A DNA stretch of 21,564 nucleotides, taken from an uncultured Collinsella sp. Its GTDB lineage: Bacteria > Actinomycetota > Coriobacteriia > Coriobacteriales > Coriobacteriaceae. Each line of letters starts with the position of its first letter. Within the stretch, counting starts at the first letter, position 1. Made by a program: the position numbers and the translations under genes. The notes under the pieces were generated by a model. That model was not told the origin of the DNA and did no database searches. It was given only the letters and a program-made list of their open reading frames with translations. The DNA lies in assembly GCA_900549355.1 (NCBI GenBank), contig UROA01000012.1, forward strand, positions 1-21,564, given 5' to 3'. Positions 6,882-14,328 of this stretch are shown here, one piece after another.

Positions 6882-7760
6882 ATGAACAAACCGAGTGTTT
6901 CTGCCGGCGTCGTTGCCGGCGTTGCCCTGGGAGCCGCGGCGCTTGGTGCGGCCGCCGTCGCTGTCCGCGCTGCCTGTCTGCAGGTTGCGCGTACCCGCAA
7001 CGGCCTAGCGCGTGTGAAGCGTGTGCACGACGAGAGCGGTGACGAGGTCCGCGTGCTCGTGCAGGGCGGCGTCTACCAAAGCGCGAGCTATGTCGGTGAG
7101 CGTTGGGCCGAGCCCGTCTTTGCGTACTATCGTGCGTTTGACGATGTGTTTGAGGCCGAGGACGCAATGCATGACGCTTATGGTCACGGTATCGACCGCA
7201 TGCTTATGCTGGGCGGCGGCGGGTTTGCCTATCCTAAGTTCGCTCTGATGTCGCACGAGGGTTTGCGCATGGACGTCATCGAGTATGACGGAGAGATTAC
7301 GCGCCTGGCGCGCCGCTGGTTCTACCTAGACGAGCTGGAGCGCGCGGCGGGCGATCGTCTGCGGGTGATAACCGCCGAGGCTCGTTCATATTTGGGCATT
7401 ACGAGCGTGGGCCATCGTCGCTACGACGTGGTCGTGAGCGATTGCTTTGGCGGTGCCGAGCCCGTATGCGAGCTGGCGACGGTTGAGGCATTGCGTTTGG
7501 TGCGGGGCAGCCTAAATGTCGGTGGCGTCTACGTTGCCAATATCGTGAGTGCAAACGAGGGGAGCGATGTGACGTTCCTGCGCGACTGTGCCGCCACGGC
7601 GCTTGAGGTGTTCGACCATGCTTGGGTGGTCCCATGTGGCGATGCAGAGTTCGGCGGCGAGGAGAATTATCTGCTCATCGCCAGCGACGGCGACTACGCC
7701 TTTGCCGAAGCTGTGCCCTTCGACACCGACTTCCTCGGTACCGTCCTTCACGACAAGTAA
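6882..7760 (+). CDS. Spermidine-synthase-like SAM-binding protein
   Basis: Protein of 292 residues with an N-terminal hydrophobic Ala/Gly/Val segment (about 7-32), probably a membrane anchor, followed by a spermidine-synthase-like Rossmann domain. Visible motifs are MLMLGGGGFAYPKFAL (motif I), MDVIEYDGEITRLARRWF (strand 2) and YDVVVSDCFGGAEPV (motif IV). True aminopropyltransferases have GGGDG in motif I and a catalytic Asp in a D-x-x-D-P-type loop; here the Asp of GGGDG is absent and the loop reads SDCFGG. Decarboxylated-SAM chemistry is therefore doubtful, and a methyltransferase or non-catalytic role is possible. The ATG directly abuts the elp3 stop, with AAGGAG inside the elp3 end, so the two are translated from one message. 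The membrane-anchor call is tentative. Confidence 0.78.
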   Translation: MNKPSVSAGVVAGVALGAAALGAAAVAVRAACLQVARTRNGLARVKRVHDESGDEVRVLVQGGVYQSASYVGERWAEPVFAYYRAFDDVFEAEDAMHDAYGHGIDRMLMLGGGGFAYPKFALMSHEGLRMDVIEYDGEITRLARRWFYLDELERAAGDRLRVITAEARSYLGITSVGHRRYDVVVSDCFGGAEPVCELATVEALRLVRGSLNVGGVYVANIVSANEGSDVTFLRDCAATALEVFDHAWVVPCGDAEFGGEENYLLIASDGDYAFAEAVPFDTDFLGTVLHDK

Positions 7761-7787
7761 GTCTCCCCGTCCCAAAAAAGACTGGTC

Positions 7788-10232
7788 TTAGGCGTGGTCG
7801 CGCCAGCTGAGGACGCGCTGCTTCATACCCTCGATGTCGAGCACGCCTTCGGCAAAGCCCTTGCGCACGAGCTCCTCGGGAACGTACTCGTCGTAGCGAT
7901 CAAAATAAGGCACCTCGCCGGGATAGACGAGCTCGATGGGATCGAAGTCCTTTTCGGCCTCGGCGGCGAGCACCTCAAAGAACGTCTCCTCGTCGGCCTT
8001 CATCTTAAACTGCATAAAGTACGGGCGTGATGGGTCGAGTCCGCGAAGGCCCAACTCAGCGGCACATTTAATCTTGAGCATGCGCTCGAGCGCCAAAAAG
8101 GCGTAGCTGCCCAGCCAGGGGAAGAGCACCCAGGTATCGCCGCCCAGGTTGATGAGCGGCTTAGTTCCCGCGCCCGAAAGCTTGGCCGTATGACGAGCCT
8201 GCGCTAAGCGGGCCCGTGCGTTACCCATGAGGTACGGATATGTCGCGTGCTCGTTGAGCGCCTTGCGCATGCGCTCGAGTACGTGTGTATTGATGTCGCC
8301 GGGGCAGTCGCCAAAGTAGGCCGGCACCCGGCCCTTGACCTGCGTGGCAAAGACAGTGTGGCGCTTCCAGTCCACTTCCTCGACAATCCAGCAGTGTCCG
8401 GCGATGGCGATGCGCTCACCGGGCGGGGGCGGATTAACAATCGTGCCCAGCTCGGCCGATTCGCTCCGGACGGTAAACTCCTCGTTTTCCTGGAACACGG
8501 CGTAGAACTTAAAGTTGTTAATGATGCGCTCGCCCGCGAGACCCACGATGAGCCCGCCACCTTCGGTGACCTGGATATGGTCGATCTTAATGAGGTGACG
8601 TAGCAGCACACGGTAATCGTCTGCCGAGATACGGTGGAAATAGCTCAGCGTGAGCACGCGCTGGGCAAGTTCGGCAGGCGTGAGTTCGCCGGTGCTGGCG
8701 AGCGTCGACATGGTCTGGTGATAGAGCAAACTGTAGGGGAGTCGATCGAGCTCGGGCGGCTCGACCCACTTTTCCTCGCGATAGAGTTGTACGAGCGCGA
8801 TACCCTGCAGGAGCTTCCACGGAATGGTCTCGGGCATCATCGTGCGCGGCTCGGGTTCTTCCTCGCGCATGACAAACCACATCTCGGGCGGAAGGTCGCG
8901 GCGTCCCGTGCGCCCCATGCGCTGCAAAAAGGAACTGACGGTAAACGGCGCGTCAATCTGGAAGGCGCGCTCCAGGCGGCCGATATCGATACCGAGCTCC
9001 AGCGTAGAGGTGGTGACGGTTGTCTGCGCCTGCTCCTCGTCGCGCATGAGCTCCTCGGCCGTCTCGCGCAGCGATGCCGAAAGATTGCCGTGATGGATTA
9101 GAAAGCGGTCGGGCTCGTGTCGTCTTTCGCAGTAGCTGCGCAGCATGGAGCACACGGCCTCTGCCTCCTCGCGCGAGTTGGCAAAGACTAGGCACTTGCG
9201 GCCGCGCGTATGCTCAAAGATATAGGCCATACCGGGATCGGCGTTGTCGGGTGCCGTGTCGGTGGGGTTGAGAAGCGCCTGCTCGGTCGCTCGTGGGATG
9301 TCGACTTCGCCCTCGGGGGCCGAGGAAGTGCGACGGTCTTTGGGAGCGGCCTTGCCCCGTGCCCGCTCACGACGTTGACGGCGCTCCTCTTGTGTGAGCT
9401 GTCCGCTGTGACGCATGTCTTGGGCGCCGGCGGGCAGTGCCGCGGGTGCCGCTGCCTCAATGCGCTCGCATGCGAGCACCTCAGCTTCCTGCGGACCTGT
9501 GCTCGTGAATCCTCGCTGCTGCGCCTGGGGACCCGAGTTGTAGAAGTGCTCCATGGAGATACGCCACACGCGGCGCGGCTCCTCAAAGCGGGGGATGACG
9601 CAGTCGCGTCCCGTCCCCTGCGACAGGAAGGCACCCGTGCGTTCCGGGTCCCCGATGGTGGCCGAAAGGCCAATGCGCCGGGGCCGCACGCCCGCCATGC
9701 GCGAAAGACGCTCGATAAGGCAGAGCGTCTGCCCGCCACGGTCGCCGCGCATGAGCGAATGGACCTCGTCGATAACCACATAGCGCAGGTCGCAAAACAT
9801 ACGTGGGATTGCCATGTGCTTATGGATTAGGAGCGCCTCGAGCGACTCGGGTGTAATCTGCAAGATGCCGCTCGGTTTTTTGATGAGCTTGGCTTTGTGT
9901 GATTGCGAGACATCGCCATGCCAGTGCCAGACGGGGATGTCGGCTTCTTCGCACAGGTCGTTGAGGCGGACGAATTGGTCGTTGATGAGCGCCTTGAGGG
10001 GACCAATGTAGAGGGCGCCAACGCTTGCGGGCGGGTTCTCCCAAAACTCGGTCAGGATGGGAAAGAAGGCTGCCTCGGTTTTGCCGGAAGCCGTGGATGC
10101 CGTCAGGAGCACATTGTCCTGCGTGTTAAAGATGGCATCTGCTGCCGCAACCTGGATAGAGCGCAAGCTCTCCCAATCGTGGGAGTAGATGAAGTCTTGG
10201 ATAAATGGGGCATAGCGGTCAAAGGCGTTCAC
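7788..10232 (-). CDS. Lhr-like DEAD/DEAH helicase, BrxHI-like
   Basis: Superfamily 2 helicase of 814 residues, third gene of the TerB/BrxD/helicase operon. Motifs: Walker A TASTASGKT (44-52), motif Ib TPES (127-130), DEVH (155-158), SAT (190-192), TSTLELGIDIG (408-418) and motif VI QRMGRTGR (437-444). Lhr-like accessory domains follow to the C-terminus (for example PYFMQFKMKADEETFFEVLA late in the protein). The RecA lobes are separated by about 100 residues of low-complexity, charged, probably disordered sequence (232-335, with EERRQRRERARGKAAPKDRR). Lhr-like helicases of this kind are called BrxHI in BREX loci, where they accompany BrxD. The GTG at 10232 is chosen because AAAGGAGG lies four bases upstream; a TTG ten codons earlier has no such site. 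It converges on the spermidine-synthase-like gene with 27 bases between stops. Confidence 0.85.
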   Translation of the reverse strand: MNAFDRYAPFIQDFIYSHDWESLRSIQVAAADAIFNTQDNVLLTASTASGKTEAAFFPILTEFWENPPASVGALYIGPLKALINDQFVRLNDLCEEADIPVWHWHGDVSQSHKAKLIKKPSGILQITPESLEALLIHKHMAIPRMFCDLRYVVIDEVHSLMRGDRGGQTLCLIERLSRMAGVRPRRIGLSATIGDPERTGAFLSQGTGRDCVIPRFEEPRRVWRISMEHFYNSGPQAQQRGFTSTGPQEAEVLACERIEAAAPAALPAGAQDMRHSGQLTQEERRQRRERARGKAAPKDRRTSSAPEGEVDIPRATEQALLNPTDTAPDNADPGMAYIFEHTRGRKCLVFANSREEAEAVCSMLRSYCERRHEPDRFLIHHGNLSASLRETAEELMRDEEQAQTTVTTSTLELGIDIGRLERAFQIDAPFTVSSFLQRMGRTGRRDLPPEMWFVMREEEPEPRTMMPETIPWKLLQGIALVQLYREEKWVEPPELDRLPYSLLYHQTMSTLASTGELTPAELAQRVLTLSYFHRISADDYRVLLRHLIKIDHIQVTEGGGLIVGLAGERIINNFKFYAVFQENEEFTVRSESAELGTIVNPPPPGERIAIAGHCWIVEEVDWKRHTVFATQVKGRVPAYFGDCPGDINTHVLERMRKALNEHATYPYLMGNARARLAQARHTAKLSGAGTKPLINLGGDTWVLFPWLGSYAFLALERMLKIKCAAELGLRGLDPSRPYFMQFKMKADEETFFEVLAAEAEKDFDPIELVYPGEVPYFDRYDEYVPEELVRKGFAEGVLDIEGMKQRVLSWRDHA

Positions 10233-10313
10233 GGGGCCTCCTTTCAAAAGCGAATCTCTCAACGCGGTGGGTAGTGGCTTGCTGCATTACTGCTTCAACG
10301 TTTGCCCAGATAA

Positions 10314-10350
10314 AACCTGCCAAAATAAACCTGTCCCTTTTTGGCAGGTT
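10314..10350 (-). terminator. 12-base perfect hairpin at the end of the brxD-like gene; terminator or REP-like element
   Basis: AACCTGCCAAAA (10314-10325) and TTTTGGCAGGTT (10339-10350) are perfect inverted repeats with a 13-base loop that itself contains AACCTGTCC, an imperfect copy of the arm. On the minus strand the stem overlaps the brxD-like stop codon and is followed by TTATC. It may end or attenuate transcription before the helicase gene, or be a dispersed palindromic repeat. It occupies about a third of the 116-base gap between the two genes. Confidence 0.6.
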
Positions 10351-11653
10351 AGATGGTGAACTCGGCGAAGTTGCGGTCTTCGCTTGCGGTGCCGGTGTCG
10401 CCTGTTGCGGCTGCCGGCGCCAGCGCGTCGCCACCGACGCTTTGCAGCAGCTCGGCCACGTTGGCGTCGGGGTTTTGGCATAGGATGTCGAGCAGCTCGA
10501 TAAAGTCGCGAATGACTTCACGCGGTGTCAGATGCGTGTCGGCCCCCACGCGGCCAAACTCAATCTTGAGGAAGTCTACCAAGTCGCTCTCGGTAAGCGT
10601 GGGCGTCCAGCCAAAGTAGCCGGCATGGATCTGCATGAGCTTTTCGATGAGCACCAGCAGCTCCTCGTAGGTGAGCGGCTGCAGGCGGGTGATGGGCGCG
10701 AGCATGTCCTTAAGGTCCTCGCGCGCAAAGCGACCCTGAGCGAGTCGGCTGCGCAGAGCCTCGTAGGAGAACACGCCGCGGCGGCGGTCTTCGATGGAGG
10801 TTGGCGTGCCGCCCATAATCATGCCCAGATACTGCGCCTTGCCCTGGAGTGTGTCGTTGTACATGGTCAGGATTTTCTCGTAGTTGTACTGGCGCGTGAT
10901 GGCGTTGGGAATCTTATACAGATTCACGAGCTCGTCGATGAGCACCAACATACCCTTGTAGCCGCTGCAGACCAAAAAACGCGCGATGAGCTTAACGTAG
11001 TCGTACCAGTCGTCGTCGCTGATGATGGTCGAGGAGCCCAGCTCGGCGCGAGCCTCGCTCTTGGTACGGTATTCGCCGCGGATCCATTTGGTCACGCGGC
11101 TCATGGCTTCTTCGTCGCCCTCGGATACGGCCGTGCGATAGCGGCGGAGCATGCGGGTGAAGTCGAAGCCGTGGACCATTTCCTCGAGCGGGGCCAGTTG
11201 GGCATTGACGACCGACTCGTCGACGTCGGCGCACGAGGCGACCCAGCGATCAAGAATAAGGTTGAGCGCACCGCCCTCGGGGCGCGTCTTGGTCGATATA
11301 TTGCGTATGAGCTCGCGGTAGGTGGCAAGGCCCTGCCCCTGCCCGCCCTGCAGACGGCGCTCGGGGGACAAGTCTGCATCGGCGACGACGAATCCCTCGC
11401 CCATGGCATGCGTTCGGATGGTTTGGAGCAAAAAGCTCTTGCCGGCGCCGTAGCGACCGACCAGGAAGCGGAAGCTCGCCCCACCGTCGGCGATGAGACT
11501 CAGATCGGTGAGCAGGGCGCGGATCTCGACCTCGCGCCCTACGGTAATGTAGGGAAGGCCGATGCGCGGGACCACGCCGCCCTTGAGCGAGTTGAGAATG
11601 ACGGCAGCGACGCGCTTGGGCACGCGGGGTGCTGCGGATGCGGTATCACTCAT
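10349..11653 (-). CDS. BrxD-like P-loop ATPase (DUF2791 / BrxC-BrxD family)
   Basis: ATP-binding protein of 434 residues. Walker A is GRYGAGKS (66-73), Walker B is MLVLIDE (235-241), and YLGMIMGGTPTS (about 275-286) sits where a sensor strand is expected. The start RVAAVILNSLKGGVVPRIGLPYITVGREVEI and the FRFLVGRYGAGKSFLLQTIR block are characteristic of the DUF2791 family. That family includes BrxD of BREX loci, and it is often paired with an Lhr-like helicase. The length fits BrxD rather than the roughly 1,200-residue BrxC. The ATG overlaps the end of the TerB-N/TerB-C gene by eight bases, which argues for coupled translation and a shared complex. AGAGG lies upstream of the start. The family call is strong; a defence role is inferred from its partners. 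Confidence 0.85.
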   Translation of the reverse strand: MSDTASAAPRVPKRVAAVILNSLKGGVVPRIGLPYITVGREVEIRALLTDLSLIADGGASFRFLVGRYGAGKSFLLQTIRTHAMGEGFVVADADLSPERRLQGGQGQGLATYRELIRNISTKTRPEGGALNLILDRWVASCADVDESVVNAQLAPLEEMVHGFDFTRMLRRYRTAVSEGDEEAMSRVTKWIRGEYRTKSEARAELGSSTIISDDDWYDYVKLIARFLVCSGYKGMLVLIDELVNLYKIPNAITRQYNYEKILTMYNDTLQGKAQYLGMIMGGTPTSIEDRRRGVFSYEALRSRLAQGRFAREDLKDMLAPITRLQPLTYEELLVLIEKLMQIHAGYFGWTPTLTESDLVDFLKIEFGRVGADTHLTPREVIRDFIELLDILCQNPDANVAELLQSVGGDALAPAAATGDTGTASEDRNFAEFTI

Positions 11654-13406
11654 GGTCTAGGTATCCTCTCACGTCTGCTTCGTAGTCCTCAATAATCTGC
11701 GGCCCTGCCGCGCTAAATTCAATTACGGTGTCGCCCACCAGGTCAAAGAGCGCCTCGTTGATGGTATCGACGAGCATGTCCTCGCTCTGCCCCGATTGCG
11801 CTACCGCCGATTCCGCCTGTACTGCGTTTTGCTCGAGCAGTGCGCGAAGGAAGGTATCTGCGGCGGGCGCGAGTTCGTTTGTGGCGTCAGCGGGCACAGC
11901 AGCTGCGAACGCGGGCGTCGGCGCGAGAAGCGGTGCCACGACACCAAACTGTTCGGTGGATATGGTCGACTCGTCGGCCTCGTCCTGCCGAATGGGTGCC
12001 GCGACCGCCTCGACAATCGCGTCGGCTACGGGCTCGGCTTCCGGTTGCCCTGAGTCCGCTGCCTCGACTTCCACAGGCGCGCTGTCCTCGCGCTCTTCGT
12101 CGATCAAAAGCGCTTCGCGCGTTTGCGCAGCGGCGCTCCGAATGTGCCCCAGCTGACTCAGATCGATATCGATCTTGACGGGCTGGTGTGCGGCGTCCCA
12201 CGAAAGCCATGCCACAATCTCGTCATCGATAATCTTGGCCAGATATTTGGGGACCTTTTCTTCTTTAAGGGGATGGGCGGGGTCCAGCGCCAGGCGCAGG
12301 CGTTGGTCGCAGGCGCGCATCATTTCACCGAGCTTGCTGCTCTTTTGCCTACTACCGTGGATACGCATGCATTCCCAAAAGCCGTTTTGGCAACGGTAGA
12401 TATGGATAGGATCCAGGCGGTATTCGCAGTCCTCGTGGCGTTCGGGCGCAAAGAATACGGCCGAGGCAAACATGGTGTAGGGCATGGCCGTCTCCTCCCC
12501 AAATAAACTCGCCACGATGCCGGTCTTTCGGTGCGTGTCATAGTAGCGCGCCATGCGGACATACACGGCGCATGCCACGTGGCGCAGATCGCGGTGGTGG
12601 CTGCGGTCGAGCCGCGAGTTACTTAGGTTGTGCGTGGAGAGGGCGTTGATAGCGGCCATGAGTCGCTCCTCGCGCACCTCATCGGGCGGAAGGGGGAGCG
12701 TGGGCTCGGAGGTTTTGCGACGCTTGGGGGTCTGGCCGGACGGTGCCGGTGCTGGTACAAGGTCTCGTGCCGCGCGTCGCAGCTCGATAAGGGCGTTATC
12801 GAACATGACGGTTTTAGAGTCGCGAAGCAGCTTGGGGTCGAGCCCATGGAATACGGCGTAATCCTGCAACCACACGCGTGCAAACCGATCGATGCCGGGC
12901 TCGAAGGCGCGATAGGCATCCCAAAAAGCCTTGATCTTGTTAAAACCATCGAGCGGATTATCTACGCCAATGCCGCAAATCAGCTCATAGAGATACAGAA
13001 AGGCAAAGGACGTAGACGTTTCCTCGACAGTTCCGCGGCGCACTTGGGCGCGCCAGGTAAAATAGCCGCGCAGCTGCCGATCGCTCATGGCGTTGTAGGT
13101 GGGAAAGTACGACTTAAAGGTGCCGTTGTAGGGGCAGTCGTCTTCAAAGTCGGCCATCAGCAGGCCCTGTCGGTAGAAAAGCTCGGCTTCCGAAAGCCAG
13201 CGGCCCGCACCGCCCTTGGGGTCATCCTGCCAGCGCGATATCTCGCGCATCTTGCGGTACTGGTCGGGGAGGAAATTCTGCATCTGTCGGCCGGTTTTGA
13301 GAATCGGCTCGTCTGCGTAGATTTCGTTTGAGAAGCGGGCGGACTGATGGGTTCGGGCCTCGGCCATAATGCGCTCGATGAGCATCTTGATGTCCTGGTC
13401 GGCCAC
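11646..13406 (-). CDS. TerB-N / TerB-C domain protein
   Basis: Protein of 586 residues, first gene of the three-gene operon. The N-terminal half resembles the TerB-N domain: aromatic-rich WLSEAELFYRQGLLM (70-84), YNGTFKSYFPTYNAMSDRQLRGYFTWRAQVRRG (93-125) and FAFLYLYELICGIG (134-147). Around 385-440 the IDIDLSQLGHIRSAAAQTREALLIDEE segment looks like the start of TerB-C. An acidic, Ala/Pro-rich linker (about 440-520) follows, and then the typical end of TerB-C, LVDTINEALFDLVGDTVIEFSAAGPQIIEDY. No central TerB domain is recognisable. TerB-N and TerB-C were described with the tellurite-resistance (Ter) stress systems and occur beside helicases and ATPases. The GTG at 13406 is preceded by GAGGAGG. 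Molecular function is unknown; it may be the sensor or scaffold of the operon. Confidence 0.8.
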   Translation of the reverse strand: MADQDIKMLIERIMAEARTHQSARFSNEIYADEPILKTGRQMQNFLPDQYRKMREISRWQDDPKGGAGRWLSEAELFYRQGLLMADFEDDCPYNGTFKSYFPTYNAMSDRQLRGYFTWRAQVRRGTVEETSTSFAFLYLYELICGIGVDNPLDGFNKIKAFWDAYRAFEPGIDRFARVWLQDYAVFHGLDPKLLRDSKTVMFDNALIELRRAARDLVPAPAPSGQTPKRRKTSEPTLPLPPDEVREERLMAAINALSTHNLSNSRLDRSHHRDLRHVACAVYVRMARYYDTHRKTGIVASLFGEETAMPYTMFASAVFFAPERHEDCEYRLDPIHIYRCQNGFWECMRIHGSRQKSSKLGEMMRACDQRLRLALDPAHPLKEEKVPKYLAKIIDDEIVAWLSWDAAHQPVKIDIDLSQLGHIRSAAAQTREALLIDEEREDSAPVEVEAADSGQPEAEPVADAIVEAVAAPIRQDEADESTISTEQFGVVAPLLAPTPAFAAAVPADATNELAPAADTFLRALLEQNAVQAESAVAQSGQSEDMLVDTINEALFDLVGDTVIEFSAAGPQIIEDYEADVRGYLDHE

Positions 13407-13442
13407 CGCTCCTCCTCTCGAACGCAGCTACGGTGACCTCAT

Positions 13443-13472
13443 ATCATAGCACAGCATCAAACAGATGTTCGA
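13443..13472 (-). promoter_or_regulatory. Candidate promoter of the TerB/BrxD/helicase operon
   Basis: On the minus strand, TCGAAC (13472-13467), an 18-base spacer and TATGAT (13448-13443) lie about 37 bases upstream of the GTG at 13406. The -10 box is good, the -35 weak. This 87-base gap is the only sizeable non-coding stretch before the operon. Confidence 0.35.
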
Positions 13473-13493
13473 GATATCGCTGCGTAGATAGAT

Positions 13494-14210
13494 TTAGAAC
13501 AGGAGGGCGTAGATGACGGCTATGACAACGGAGGGGAGCATATTGGCCGTGCGGAAGGTCTGAGGACGGATGAGGTTGACGCCGACGCAGAAGATGAGCA
13601 TGGAGCCTACGAGCGAAAGGCTGTCGAGGACTGCCGTGGTCATGATGGGGGAGAGTGCGCCGGCAAACAGCGTGATCGTCCCCTGGAACACGGCGACGGG
13701 CAGGGCGGAGAAAATGCAGCCGCGGCCGAGCGACGCCGTCATGGTGCAGACGATGATGCAGTCCAGTGCGCCCTTGAGGGCAAGCGTTGACCAGTCGCCG
13801 AGCAGGCCGTCCTGGATCGATCCCACAATGGCCATGGCGCCGATGCACACGGTGAGTGAAGTCGAGACAAAAGCGTTGGTGAACCCGTTATCGCCCTCAC
13901 TGCCAGTCTTGCGCTTGAGCCATTCGCCAAGGTTCTCGATGGCGGCTTCCAAGTTGACGGCCTCGCCGATGAGCGAGCCGAGGGCGAACGAGACGATGAG
14001 CATGGTGGTACCGGTGGTCGCCAGCGCCTCTCCATCGATGATGAGCATCTTTTGCATGGTGCCGCCCAGGCCGATAAACAGGACGCACAGCCCCGATGCT
14101 TTCATGAGCGTGTCTTGGATGCGCGGTGTAATGAAGCGACCGCCCGCTAATCCCAAAAGACCGCCCGCAATCAAAAGCACAACGTTGATGATTGTTCCCA
14201 AGCCCGGCAT
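13494..14210 (-). CDS. DUF554 family membrane protein (YqgA-like)
   Basis: Integral membrane protein of 238 residues with about six or seven hydrophobic segments: GTIINVVLLIAGGLLGLAGG near the start, GLCVLFIGLGG, TMLIVSFALGSLIGEAVNLE, FVSTSLTVCIGAMAIVGSIQDGL, LDCIIVCTMTASLG, LFAGALSPIM, LVGSMLIFCVGVNLI, and a final hydrophobic helix. The conserved opening (GLGTIINV...GGxxG), GSLIGE, GAMAIVGSIQDGLxGD and the late GVNL motif identify DUF554, a family of unknown, probably transport-related function. The ATG at 14210 follows GGGAGGG; the frame extends 23 codons upstream with no better start. It is on the same strand as the operon downstream of it, but that operon has its own candidate promoter. 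Confidence 0.87.
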   Translation of the reverse strand: MPGLGTIINVVLLIAGGLLGLAGGRFITPRIQDTLMKASGLCVLFIGLGGTMQKMLIIDGEALATTGTTMLIVSFALGSLIGEAVNLEAAIENLGEWLKRKTGSEGDNGFTNAFVSTSLTVCIGAMAIVGSIQDGLLGDWSTLALKGALDCIIVCTMTASLGRGCIFSALPVAVFQGTITLFAGALSPIMTTAVLDSLSLVGSMLIFCVGVNLIRPQTFRTANMLPSVVIAVIYALLF

Positions 14211-14279
14211 GAGCCCTCCCGTATTGATGCCAACGTGGCAATCGTAGCAGAGTGGAATGCGAGGTACATCGCGACTCAT

Positions 14280-14308
14280 CTAATACGTTATATAAGTGGC
14301 ATTAGCAA
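14280..14308 (-). promoter_or_regulatory. Candidate promoter of the DUF554 gene
   Basis: On the minus strand, TTGCTA (14308-14303), a 17-base spacer and TATTAG (14285-14280) lie 70-98 bases upstream of the DUF554 ATG, in an AT-rich island (TTATATAA overlaps the spacer). Confidence 0.4.
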
Positions 14309-14328
14309 CGGCGCGCAGCATTTAAGCC

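Noticed and set aside
10532..11695. 387-codon plus-strand open frame antisense to the brxD-like gene
   Set aside because: The opposite strand carries Walker A and B motifs and a coupled start; the antisense frame has no protein features.
7788..13406. A complete BREX locus
   Set aside because: Only BrxD-like and BrxHI-like components are present; no PglX methyltransferase, PglZ phosphatase, BrxC or BrxL is encoded in the window.
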